A stretch of DNA of 64,000 nt from Sulfurimonas sp. HSL1-2. GTDB taxonomy: Bacteria; Campylobacterota; Campylobacteria; Campylobacterales; Sulfurimonadaceae. Location: positions 62,001-126,000 of the forward strand of contig NZ_CP147914.1 of assembly GCF_039645565.1 (NCBI RefSeq), in the 5' to 3' direction. The translations under genes were made by a program, and so were the position numbers. This document shows positions 33,701 through 41,117 of this stretch, piece by piece. The first letter of the stretch is position 1, and the number at the start of each line of letters is the position of its first letter. The notes beneath the pieces are model-generated. The model was not told where the DNA came from. It did no database searches and saw nothing but the letters and a program-made list of their open reading frames with translations.

Positions 33701-33831
33701 CCATCGGCTTCGGTCTGCTCTGGGGGACGGTGCTCAACCTGCTCTACGTCCCGGCGCTCTATGCGGTCGTCAACGGGATCGGCCCCACGCCGAAAACAGC
33801 GCATGATGTAGAGAGACGTGCTACTATTTGA
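30709..33831 (+). CDS. RND efflux transporter (AcrB/HAE family)
   Basis: 1040 residues with the usual two-fold layout: helix 1, a large periplasmic domain (about 35-330), helices 2-6, helix 7, a second periplasmic domain, helices 8-12. The proton-relay Asp pair is in GIVVDDAIVVAEN near 395. PFPLVTLDQVTISG-like start (ELFPLVTLDQVT) and GLAGVVINDGIIMLDF in helix 10 fit the hydrophobe/amphiphile efflux group rather than CusA. The adaptor gene follows 12 bases later, opposite to the usual order. No TolC-type gene is adjacent. Confidence 0.92.
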   Translation: MLKIIEYFIRNKRLNYVLLLFVLVMGVNAYISIPKELFPLVTLDQVTISGGYAGSSADNLDKMAVRDIEDALGSIDGIDKIETVIKPGSFAIVLTLQEGADQNDALNKAKDAIAKSRQYLPPDMVEPVATLAVHNRPLVSLSLSSDTLTHGQLVEAAKEIKTRFARYPNISEVVMYGDSDEEVSVRLDSQAIEALGLSRSAVTSAIANLSYIYPIGDIEQKGDFVFLSTVHGKPDAASWEATMLGVGGKYVRLGDIARVVIEHPQDTTISTFNGRPNITLNISKGDSGNAIALSRDLVRFAESLQGDYPGIFFDFYHDTSKPVQSRLETVLSNLMFGLILVFLSMALLINVRIASIVAMGIPFSFAIGIVFIYVLGYSINIVSLLGALIVIGIVVDDAIVVAENIQRHLNEGMERHAAVMAGLKEMLLPVTLATVTTVVAFLPLFMLSGEISKFIILIPIMVIMILMGSLIESFLFLPLHAEEVLRKQKNMVDWTRIQNGYETLLHGLIRYKKSVLALFLITVPLLTFFTVKSMQFQFFPEHDGSFLYVTGKLDINTPIEETAEVARAIERRIIQAGEQFALKSVSTVTGSRVSMAGDAESGEHVFLVTMELFDMVPDNVFDRYLAPLLNFSFNYDDPEKRRTKHTFELVDDLEALVAPLRQQYAFEELGVREQRAGVVRIDVQVNFSGADETKTIAAMEQVQSALEKVKGVVSVSNNLEPGMREIRLRVNDYGERLGLSEAEVARTLAAYFLDNRRAMTFNDNGVMEIKTRALEKDRLSTLERFQYPLPDGTYVNLGDIVAFESRRDFNQIEKRDGTVVKTVFAKVNKRMTTPSQVLKQIAPVLGAVRQTGVKAELFGEQERNEQLAADMKRAVGAALFLMLITLLFIFPKIKYALIVMSVIPLSILGALVGHKLMGMNLTMPGVIGLLGLAGVVINDGIIMLDFLHGTHDARAFYERAKMRLRPILITSITTFLGLFTLIFYATGQAVILQPIAVSIGFGLLWGTVLNLLYVPALYAVVNGIGPTPKTAHDVERRATI

Positions 33832-33843
33832 CAGGAGAAAACG

Positions 33844-34551
33844 ATGAAATATTTTTTGATGATACTGATGGCCGTCCTGCCGCTCGCGGCGGGAAACTAC
33901 AAGGCGAAGGTGGAGCCCTATGACGCGCACACGGTGAGCGCGGAGGTCTCGGGACGCATTGTGAAGCTCGACCAGCGCGACGAGCTCAAGACCCTCGACA
34001 AGGTCGTGATTGAGATCGACCATGCCCTCGATGACGTGCAGCTGGCCAATGACCGCCGGAAACTGCAGCTGCTGCAGGAGCAGATCGCCGTCAAGCAATC
34101 ACAGTACGACAGTATCAAGGACCTCGCCAGCCAGAACCGCTTTACGAAAGACCAGTACAAGACGGAGCTCCTGTCACTGAAGATGCAGGCCGAAGACCTC
34201 AAAAGCCTCATCGCGCAGCTGGAGGACATGATTGCGAAGAAACGGATCGCGCTGCGCAGAGCGTACCTCAAGACCCTCTACGTGCGTCAGGGTGAATACG
34301 TCGCCCCGGGGACGAAGCTGATGAAGGTCGAAGACCACGGCGGCGGCCGGCTGGTGCTCTATGTCGACGCCGCGGACCGGGTCGTCCTGGAAAAAGCAAA
34401 GATCACGGTAGAGGGGAGCAGCGGCTGGAAGGTCGAAAAGGCGGCGACGAGCACGGACGAGACCTACGTCTCCTACTATCGCGTCGATCTCGTCAAGCGC
34501 GGCAGTGTACCGCTCGGGCGTGTCATGACCGTGACGATCACCCCTCAGTAA
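33844..34551 (+). CDS. Periplasmic adaptor (HlyD-like) for the RND pump
   Basis: 235 residues, short for an RND adaptor (usually 350-400). A signal peptide lies at 1-18, then the first lipoyl half (VEPYDAHTVSAEVSGRIVKLDQRDELKT), an alpha-helical hairpin (about 65-140) rich in Gln/Lys/Leu, and the second lipoyl half with RQGEYVAPGTKLMKVED. The remaining C-terminal beta-barrel is small and the membrane-proximal domain seems missing. AGGAGA precedes the ATG. Its last 14 bases overlap the end of the convergent c-di-GMP gene. Confidence 0.85.
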   Translation: MKYFLMILMAVLPLAAGNYKAKVEPYDAHTVSAEVSGRIVKLDQRDELKTLDKVVIEIDHALDDVQLANDRRKLQLLQEQIAVKQSQYDSIKDLASQNRFTKDQYKTELLSLKMQAEDLKSLIAQLEDMIAKKRIALRRAYLKTLYVRQGEYVAPGTKLMKVEDHGGGRLVLYVDAADRVVLEKAKITVEGSSGWKVEKAATSTDETYVSYYRVDLVKRGSVPLGRVMTVTITPQ

Positions 34552-36514
34552 TGCCGGCTTCCGGGGCGGGGGACGTTTCGAGCAGGTCCGGCTGCGGCGC
34601 ACCCAGGTAGTAGCCCTGGGAGTATTGGATCCCCAGGCGCTGCGCCATTTCCAGCACTTTTTGATTGTGGACGTATTCGGCGATACAGGCGAGCTGCCGT
34701 TTCTGGGCGATGTTGACGATCGCCTCGACGATGAGGAGGCTGTTCTCGTCGCTGTCGAGGTTGCGGATCAGGCTGCCGTCGATCTTGATGTAGTCGATGT
34801 CGAGGTGCAGCAGGTGCTCGAAATTGGAGTAGCCGCTGCCGAAATCGTCGATGGCGAAACGGCAGCCGAGCTGTTTCATCGTCTTGATGAATCCGGAGAC
34901 CTCCTGGTAGTTCTCGATGCCCTCGGATTCGAGGATCTCGAAGGTGATCCGCCGGCCGACGCCGTGTGCGACGATCTGCTCCTCGATGAATGCAACCGTT
35001 TTTTCGTCCAGGATGTCGTCGACGGAGAGGTTGATGGAGAAAGCGTCGTCCCGGCCGGCGAAATGGCGGCAGCACGATTCGATCATGATCTGGGTCAGCC
35101 GGAGGTAGAGGCGCGCCTTCTTGGCGACGGGGAGGAAGTGGTTGGGCTGCAGGACGTTGCCGTTTGGCTCCACCAGCCGGATCAGGCATTCGTAGCTTTT
35201 GAGCGCCCGGGTTTCATTGTCGAAGATCGGCTGGTAGTAGGAGACGATCCGTTTCTCGTCGATGGCGGATTTGAGCCGCCGGAGCCAGCGCATGTTCTGT
35301 TCATACTGGTGTTCGAGGTTGAGGCTTTCGTCGTAGATTACATAGGGTTTATGCTGGCTGCGGGCCGCTTTGAGGGCAATATCGGCCTTTTCCATCCCCT
35401 TGTCCATGCTCAGGCTGGCCCCGGCAGTGATCCGGATGCTGTGTTCGGCCTCCTCGTAGATGATCACCATGGATTCGACTTCGGTTATGACGGTGGCGAT
35501 CAGTGTCTCGATATCGTGCCGCTGCATCGTTTCGTTCTGCAGCAGGGCGTACTCGTCCGCGGAGAGTTTGTAGAGCTTCATCCCCGGCAGCAGCTCTGCC
35601 AGCAGGCCCGAGAGTTTGATCAGGACGTGGTCCCCGACGATGTGGCCGTAAAAGTCGTTGATCTGCTTGAAGTCGTCGATGTTGATGAGCAGGAGGGTGC
35701 CCGGTTTGGAGCCGTCGATATCGGTGAAAAGCCTGGCGCGGTTGGGCAGGCCTGTGAGGCTGTCGGTATAGAGCTGGCGGCGCAGCTGGGCGGTTTTTTT
35801 GTTGACCTCCTCTTCGAGGTGGTGCGCCGTATCTTCTTGCTGCCTGGCGTACGCGGTGATCCGTTTGTTCATCGCCCGGAGCGCATCGGAAATATGCCGG
35901 ATTTCGTCGTACTGTTCGGAAGCGGGGATCGAGAGCGGTTCGCCGGGTTTGAAGCGGTTCGCGGCGGCGGCGATGGCCCTGAGCGGCATGAAACTGCGGT
36001 GCAGGAAGAGCGCGAAGAGGATGCTGAGGAAGGCCAGGCCGCCCACCACCGAGATGATGATGATATTGTAACGGTGGGCCATCTGGTTGAAATGGGCGCT
36101 CGAATAGACAAGGTTCAGCATGGCGAAGGGCTCACCGCTGACGGGGTGCAGCAGCGGTTTAGTGACGCTGAAACACTCTTCGGCGGTGCGGCAGCTTTGA
36201 TCATTGTTCCGGACATCGGCAAGGACGATTTCGTCCTGATTCAGTTTAAGCGCGAGAATGTTGGGGTTGGAGGCCAGCTGGCGAACGAGCTCGTTGATGC
36301 TGCCGTCGAGGCTGAGGTAAAGGTTGACGGCGAGCAGCGGGGCGACCGTATCGGCGATCAGTTCGGCCTTCTCTTTTTCGACCGTGTAGAGGGCGTTGTG
36401 GCTCGCCTGCCTGAAAAAAAGGTAGACGAAGCTGAAGATGACCACAAAGGCCAGTACGACGGAGACGACGACTCTATTTTGGAGCGAGGCCGGTTTCTGC
36501 TGTTCCATCGACAA
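34538..36514 (-). CDS. Membrane GGDEF-EAL c-di-GMP protein with degenerate GGDEF
   Basis: 658 residues. Helix 1 is at about 14-33, a periplasmic sensor of about 120 residues follows (two Cys at 107 and 114), then helix 2 near 150-170, a HAMP-like linker and coiled coil to 245. The GGDEF domain (about 250-410) keeps GHIVGDH but has SADEY for GGDEF, so cyclase activity is unlikely. The EAL domain (about 425-650) reads ECLIR for EALLR and keeps NLS, EILE, DDFGSGYSN and KIDG, so it should hydrolyse c-di-GMP. Overlaps the YfiR-like gene by 41 bases. Confidence 0.9.
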   Translation of the reverse strand: MSMEQQKPASLQNRVVVSVVLAFVVIFSFVYLFFRQASHNALYTVEKEKAELIADTVAPLLAVNLYLSLDGSINELVRQLASNPNILALKLNQDEIVLADVRNNDQSCRTAEECFSVTKPLLHPVSGEPFAMLNLVYSSAHFNQMAHRYNIIIISVVGGLAFLSILFALFLHRSFMPLRAIAAAANRFKPGEPLSIPASEQYDEIRHISDALRAMNKRITAYARQQEDTAHHLEEEVNKKTAQLRRQLYTDSLTGLPNRARLFTDIDGSKPGTLLLINIDDFKQINDFYGHIVGDHVLIKLSGLLAELLPGMKLYKLSADEYALLQNETMQRHDIETLIATVITEVESMVIIYEEAEHSIRITAGASLSMDKGMEKADIALKAARSQHKPYVIYDESLNLEHQYEQNMRWLRRLKSAIDEKRIVSYYQPIFDNETRALKSYECLIRLVEPNGNVLQPNHFLPVAKKARLYLRLTQIMIESCCRHFAGRDDAFSINLSVDDILDEKTVAFIEEQIVAHGVGRRITFEILESEGIENYQEVSGFIKTMKQLGCRFAIDDFGSGYSNFEHLLHLDIDYIKIDGSLIRNLDSDENSLLIVEAIVNIAQKRQLACIAEYVHNQKVLEMAQRLGIQYSQGYYLGAPQPDLLETSPAPEAGITEG

Positions 36515-37037
36515 ACCTTACAATTTGATAGAGTGACTCCGAAAACTCAATGCCGTATCCCGACAGCGCTTCGCGGTTGAGGTAAACCCGTGTGGTACGT
36601 TCGATGCCCAGGGCGAAAAGGAGCCCGTATTTCAGCGATGCCGTATTGTAGGCAAAGGTGACGATCCCGTGTGCTTTTGCGAAGGCGGCCGCTTGGTGCA
36701 TCTGCGTCTCGGAGTGGAGCATCAGCAGGGCGCTTGCCTTGGTCTCGGGGCCGATTTCCCTGTATTGTAGCATAGTCGCTTCAAAGGGGTAGCCTTCGAT
36801 CGTGCCGCGGTAGAGACGCTGCAGTCGGCTGACAAGCTGCGAGGCGATGTCGCGGTCTTCGGCTTCGTAGACGACGCCAAAGCGGATGCGGCCGTCGATG
36901 AGCAGGCTTTCGGGATGCTTTTTCAGCAGCAGGAGCTTGGGGAAAATGATGGTTTCGGCGTTGAGCTGCAGGGTGTTGTAGTGCAGGGCGAACCCGGAGG
37001 TGCAGAGCAGGAGCAGCAGCGTCAGCAAACGCATCAA
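36474..37037 (-). CDS. YfiR-like (DUF4154) periplasmic protein
   Basis: 187 residues with signal peptide (about 1-17). The alpha/beta pattern with LLIDGRIRFGVVYEAEDRDIASQL and a C-terminal VYLNREALSGYGIEFSESLYQIVRFVDG is like the YfiR family, whose members sit in the periplasm and restrain a partner diguanylate cyclase. Start overlaps the receptor stop by 4 bases, and its 3' end overlaps the GGDEF-EAL gene by 41 bases, so the three are strongly coupled. YfiR's redox Cys pair is not kept here. Confidence 0.75.
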   Translation of the reverse strand: MMRLLTLLLLLCTSGFALHYNTLQLNAETIIFPKLLLLKKHPESLLIDGRIRFGVVYEAEDRDIASQLVSRLQRLYRGTIEGYPFEATMLQYREIGPETKASALLMLHSETQMHQAAAFAKAHGIVTFAYNTASLKYGLLFALGIERTTRVYLNREALSGYGIEFSESLYQIVRFVDGTAETGLAPK

Positions 37038-39148
37038 AACTCCTTCGTCACGGAGAGGAAGAAGGTGCGACCTTCCTGCGGGTAATCGTTGACGTAGGTG
37101 TAGGGTTCAGAGGGGTAGACGACCGCAGCGTCGGCGAGGTTTTTCACGCTGCCCGTCAGGGAGAAGCTTGCGGCGGGGTTATGGTAGCGCAGGGAGAGGT
37201 CGGCCGTAAGGTACGGGTCCGTGTCGTCCCTGGGGTCGCCGTCGACCCGGCTTTTTGCCCCGACGTATTTGACGATCGCCGCGGCGCTGATCTCGGGGGT
37301 GAACTCATAGAGATAGCTCCCTTTGGCAAGGTGCCGGGCGACATTGGCCAGCGCGTTGCCCTCGGCGGAGTGCCCGTTGACGTAGGAGTACCCGATGTAG
37401 AGGCGGTCGCGGGAGGTGACGTTGGTCCGCAGTTCCAGTTCCAGGCCGTAGAGTTCGGTGTCATGGGCATTGCGGAAGATATGCGCCCTGGTGGTCTCGT
37501 CGATCTGGTTCTTGTCGATCTGGTTGTTGTTGATGAGGTAGAAGAGGTCCGCCTGCAGGTAGTTGAGCCCGCCGAATCTTCGGATGGCGGCCAGTTCGAA
37601 GGTGTCGACGGTCTCCGGTTTGAGGTCGGGGTTGCCGAGGCCCGAGGCCGTATTCATGACGAAGAGCTCCTGCCATGAAGGGTTGCGGTGCGAATGGCTG
37701 TAGATGGCCTTGTAAATATGTTCACGGTCCTGTTGGAACACGAGCGATACTCGGGGATCGAACTGGGTGTCGGTCAGGGAGGTCTTCTCGATGTTGATAC
37801 CGTAGAGGATGCTGACCCGAGGTCCCAGTTCCATCTGGTCCTGGATGGAGGCCATCACGGTATCGCGTTTGGCGTCCGGGTCGATAAAGGGGAGGATATC
37901 GCTGTAGTCGACGATGCCTACGCCGGTATCCCGGTTGGTCGTCTTGGTGACGACGCGGTAGGTCTCTTCGCGGGTGAGGCGGTAGCCCAGCGTGATCTTG
38001 TGGGCGTCAAAGCCGCTGTAGGTGAGGTAGCTGCTTTGATAAAAGGCGCGCTGGCTTGCTTTATGGATCCCGGTAAACCCGTCCGGGTAGGTCGTCGTCA
38101 GCAGCGGGTTGCTGAGGCTCGGCGTCTCAAAGCCCGGCGGCAGCAGCAGGGCATCGCTCTCGAAGGCGTCGTATTTCGCCCCGAGCCGTATGTCCGCACT
38201 GAGCGCACCGGTGACCGGTTGCCAGCCTACTTCCGCCAGATAGCTTGGGATAAAGGTACGGTCGTCTCTGCGCGGCAGCATCCCGTTGATCCCGTAGGCG
38301 CTGCCGTGTTTGAAGGAGGTGCCCCTGGCTTTGAGGTAGAACGCATCGTAGTCGAGTTTCAGCCCGAGCGCATAGCTTTCCGTCTGCAGGGGCGCTTTGC
38401 CCGTCTGCGCCAACGGGGTATTGTCGATGGTGTAGAAGGGGGTCGTGAAATTCCATGCCCCCGTCGCGGCGGAGTCGGGACCACTGCTGATACTTTTGTT
38501 GTCATTGAGCATGTAGCCGTCGAGGTGGAGGTGCAGTTCCCCTTTGGTGAGCGAGGTCGCAAACCCGGCGGCAGCGGAATCGTACGAACCGGCTTTGGCG
38601 AAGGCGCGGTTGACCTTGCCGGTGACGGCGAACTCCTCCTCGTAGGTGACAACGTGGATGGTACCGGCGTAGGCGTTCACACCGTCGGTCATACTCCCGG
38701 GACCGCGGATCACTTCGATGCGTTTGATGGTCTCGATTGGCATGTAGAGGTAGCCGGCGAATCCGTCGTAGAGGAGATCGTTTGCAACCATGTCGTCGAT
38801 CAGCAGTTTGACCTGCCCGAAGGCAAAGGGGTTCGAGCCGCGGAAGATCGGGGTTTTGGCGTCAAGGAGGTTGGTGCCGAAATCGACCCCCGGGAGGAGT
38901 TCCAGCGCCTCTTTGAGGTTCTGAATCCCCAGCCGTTCGAGCTCTTTGCCTTCAAGGGTCGTAATGATGTAGGGCTGGTAGGGCTCATTCTCTTTCGTCA
39001 CGGTCGCCACCTCGGTCACGCGGTCGAGGTCGCGGACGATCTGGTCAGTCAGGGAGGCGATCCTGAGCGGGGCGGAGGGCTGCGCTTCGGTCGCCCCGGC
39101 AGCGGCTAAGAAGCAAAGGGCGAGGAGGACGCAGAGCGGGGCGCGCAT
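37034..39148 (-). CDS. TonB-dependent receptor of the c-di-GMP operon
   Basis: 704 residues with a signal peptide (about 1-20). The plug contains TEVATVTKENEPYQPYIITT, GKELERLGIQNLKEALELLPGVDF, FRGSNPFAFGQVKLLIDDM and RIEVIRGPGSMTDGVNAYAG (about 45-165), the full TonB-receptor plug pattern. The barrel follows, ending in VTKEF. Its ATG shares a base with the stop of the acyltransferase gene. Unlike the receptor at 1807-4044 there is no ABC importer here; the partner genes are signalling genes, so it may sense or import a signal molecule. Ligand unknown. Confidence 0.88.
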   Translation of the reverse strand: MRAPLCVLLALCFLAAAGATEAQPSAPLRIASLTDQIVRDLDRVTEVATVTKENEPYQPYIITTLEGKELERLGIQNLKEALELLPGVDFGTNLLDAKTPIFRGSNPFAFGQVKLLIDDMVANDLLYDGFAGYLYMPIETIKRIEVIRGPGSMTDGVNAYAGTIHVVTYEEEFAVTGKVNRAFAKAGSYDSAAAGFATSLTKGELHLHLDGYMLNDNKSISSGPDSAATGAWNFTTPFYTIDNTPLAQTGKAPLQTESYALGLKLDYDAFYLKARGTSFKHGSAYGINGMLPRRDDRTFIPSYLAEVGWQPVTGALSADIRLGAKYDAFESDALLLPPGFETPSLSNPLLTTTYPDGFTGIHKASQRAFYQSSYLTYSGFDAHKITLGYRLTREETYRVVTKTTNRDTGVGIVDYSDILPFIDPDAKRDTVMASIQDQMELGPRVSILYGINIEKTSLTDTQFDPRVSLVFQQDREHIYKAIYSHSHRNPSWQELFVMNTASGLGNPDLKPETVDTFELAAIRRFGGLNYLQADLFYLINNNQIDKNQIDETTRAHIFRNAHDTELYGLELELRTNVTSRDRLYIGYSYVNGHSAEGNALANVARHLAKGSYLYEFTPEISAAAIVKYVGAKSRVDGDPRDDTDPYLTADLSLRYHNPAASFSLTGSVKNLADAAVVYPSEPYTYVNDYPQEGRTFFLSVTKEF

Positions 39149-39723
39149 CAGTCGGCTCCCCGCAGCAGTTCGGGGTTTTCGGCTTCGAGGTCCCGTGTGT
39201 ACATGATACAGGGGTAGCGCCGCCCGACGTAGTCCTGCTCCTCCCCGATGGGCTTGTAGGGGTATTTGAACATATTCAGCAGTTTGAGAAACGGCTTTTC
39301 CAGACCGCCGTATGTGTATTCGATGCCGAGGGCTTTGCCCTTGAGGTAAACGATCTCTTTAAGCCCCTGGAAGAGGCGTTTTGTCTCCTGGATACCCCGT
39401 TTTTCCGCATTGACGAAGATGCGTGAAAGTTCGGCGACCTTGTGGGGTTCGAAGGCAGACTCGTCGATGTCGCACCGCATATGGTTCGCCGTCGGGTACC
39501 CGATGGGGGAGTTGTGGATGAGCCGGACGCAGGCCGCGACCTCCCCCTGGTCGTCAAAGGCGGCGAAGTGCATGGCGTAGGCGTCGTATTCGTCCGTTTC
39601 GCGGCCGGGTTCGCAGTAATCGAGCGTGTCAACCCCCAGTTTTTCGCAGACGATCCTGTAGCGGAATGCAAACACTTTTTCCAGCTCCTCCTGGGTTGTT
39701 GCTTCGACAAAAGTGGTTGTCAT
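39148..39723 (-). CDS. Autoinducer-synthase-like N-acyltransferase
   Basis: 191 residues of the LuxI/FeeM/exosortase-associated acyltransferase superfamily (GNAT fold). The pattern FRYRIVCEKLG (20-30), ETDEYDAYAMHF (42-53), GEVAACVRLI (60-69) and KVAELSRIFV (93-102) matches LuxI's R-x-x-V-F, E-x-D-x-D/YD, G-x-x-R-L and E-L-S-R-F motifs. The Trp of LuxI is not seen, so the acceptor may be another amino acid. The enzyme would join an acyl chain to an amino acid or homoserine lactone. First gene of the operon, GGGAGGG upstream. Exosortase-type members exist, but no exosortase is nearby. Confidence 0.78.
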   Translation of the reverse strand: MTTTFVEATTQEELEKVFAFRYRIVCEKLGVDTLDYCEPGRETDEYDAYAMHFAAFDDQGEVAACVRLIHNSPIGYPTANHMRCDIDESAFEPHKVAELSRIFVNAEKRGIQETKRLFQGLKEIVYLKGKALGIEYTYGGLEKPFLKLLNMFKYPYKPIGEEQDYVGRRYPCIMYTRDLEAENPELLRGAD

Positions 39724-40007
39724 TTTCCCTCCCGCTCTTCAAATGATCAGTTGAATAGTATCATAGCATAGTGCATGAAAATATGAAAAACATAAAATAA
39801 CATCAAATTTATCTCTCAAAATAGTGATATTGGCGGCGATTGCTTTTACGGACGTCACTTTTTTTACGCTAAATAGGTTATGCTTGAACGGTAAAAGGCC
39901 GCAAAGCCCCGCGTGGAGTCGTAATGCGATATGCCGCACACATTGTCCGGGTCGGTGTCGCCGGACGTTGCACGAATGAAAAGTCATCGATATAAAAGGC
40001 TGAAACG
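39724..40007. other. Divergent promoter region of the acyltransferase operon and GNAT gene
   Basis: 284 bases with no gene. The part next to the acyltransferase (39740-39830) is very AT-rich and contains ATGAAAAACAT-like short inverted repeats that could be regulator sites. Near the GNAT gene is a hairpin GTCCGG (39945-39950) / CCGGAC (39961-39966). No exact lux-box sequence was seen. Confidence 0.4.
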
Positions 40008-40496
40008 ATGCGTATTGTCCCCGTTACTTCGCCCGGACAGATCGCCCTTTGCGCTTCCCTGGCGGAGACGATCTGGCGCGAATTCTATACGCCGATCATC
40101 GGGGAGGCGCAGGTGGTGTACATGCTGCGCGCTTTTCAATCCGCCGGTGCGATGGCCGAGCAGATCCAAAACGGTTACCGCTACAGTCTCCTCTACGACG
40201 GCGAGATGGCGGTAGGGTACTGCGCCACCGTGCCCGAAGGCGATGCGCTCAAAGTGAGCAAACTTTACGTCCTTAAAACGGTCCGGGGGAAAGGCGGCGG
40301 CCACCTGATGCTGGAACACTGTGCATCAGATGCGAAGGCGCGCGGCCTCCAACGACTCGTACTGACGGTCAACCGCCACAACCCCTCCGTGGCGTTCTAC
40401 GAGCGTGAGGGGTTTACGAACGCCGGCCCCCTGGTCCAGGAGATCGGGGGCGGCTATGTTATGGATGATTACGTCATGGTGCGGCCGCTCGCCTGA
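40008..40496 (+). CDS. GNAT-family N-acetyltransferase
   Basis: 162 residues. The acetyl-CoA loop KTVRGKGGGHLMLEHC (near 89-104) is the R-G-x-G-x-G/A motif, preceded by the strand VSKLYVL and followed by VNRHNPSVAFYEREGF, typical of GNAT proteins acting on small amines or protein N termini. Transcribed divergently from the acyltransferase operon. Substrate unknown. Confidence 0.85.
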   Translation: MRIVPVTSPGQIALCASLAETIWREFYTPIIGEAQVVYMLRAFQSAGAMAEQIQNGYRYSLLYDGEMAVGYCATVPEGDALKVSKLYVLKTVRGKGGGHLMLEHCASDAKARGLQRLVLTVNRHNPSVAFYEREGFTNAGPLVQEIGGGYVMDDYVMVRPLA

Positions 40497-40566
40497 ATCC
40501 CGGGGAATGTGACGCCTGTTTGGTTACAATTCCCCGACATAACGGCATGAATGCGAAGGAAAGAGA

Positions 40567-41019
40567 ATGACGAAGAGCGTGATTTCGGCAGGTATGGCAC
40601 TGTTGGCGGTGTTCGGCCTCGGGGCCTGCAGCAAAAAGGCACCCGAATGCGGTGCGGAGGGTGTCCGTGCCTATCTGCTGCAGGACGACGGTCTGCTAGA
40701 AGCTTTTATCGACAAACGGTATGAGATTTCCGAGATCGTCGACGGTGGGATGGACGAAAACATGCGGCGCTGCAGTGCGGTACTGACGACGACGATCACC
40801 CTTAAAGCGGACCTGCCCGTCATTATGGACGGGGCCAAGAAAGCGAGCGAGGGCAAAGGGATAACGGAGCAGCTGAACATCGGCACCTATCTGACAGGTC
40901 TTACGCTGCTCGGCCTGGAGAAGCAGGGGGACACGAGCACCGACAAGAGTACGCTGACCTACGCGACGGGTTATACGACCGAGGGAGAGACGGTCGTCAC
41001 GGTCCTGGAAGTTCGCTGA
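40567..41019 (+). CDS. Small lipoprotein of unknown function
   Basis: 150 residues with lipobox LGACS (Cys near 21). No recognised domain; the pattern resembles small exported proteins with a steroid-hormone-like beta layer (AVLTTTITLKADLP, STLTYATGYTTEGETVVTVLEV). GAAAGAG precedes the ATG; TACAAT lies at 40525-40530. Function cannot be assigned. Confidence 0.7.
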   Translation: MTKSVISAGMALLAVFGLGACSKKAPECGAEGVRAYLLQDDGLLEAFIDKRYEISEIVDGGMDENMRRCSAVLTTTITLKADLPVIMDGAKKASEGKGITEQLNIGTYLTGLTLLGLEKQGDTSTDKSTLTYATGYTTEGETVVTVLEVR

Positions 41020-41117
41020 CCGGCCGCACGCGTTCTCTCCTGTATGTGAAAACTGTTTCCCGGGCGGTATGGTAAAGTAGTATCAGTGGTTATATCGCAA
41101 GAGGGGGGAGAAAGACC

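Noticed and set aside
30658..34098. 1146-residue antisense frame across the RND gene
   Set aside because: Mirror of the strong RND coding signal; its residues are His/Asp/Arg/Glu-rich without domains.
39893..39906. GCCGCAAAGCC resembling the c-di-GMP-I riboswitch core
   Set aside because: The other conserved GGCAAA segment and the paired helices are missing around it.
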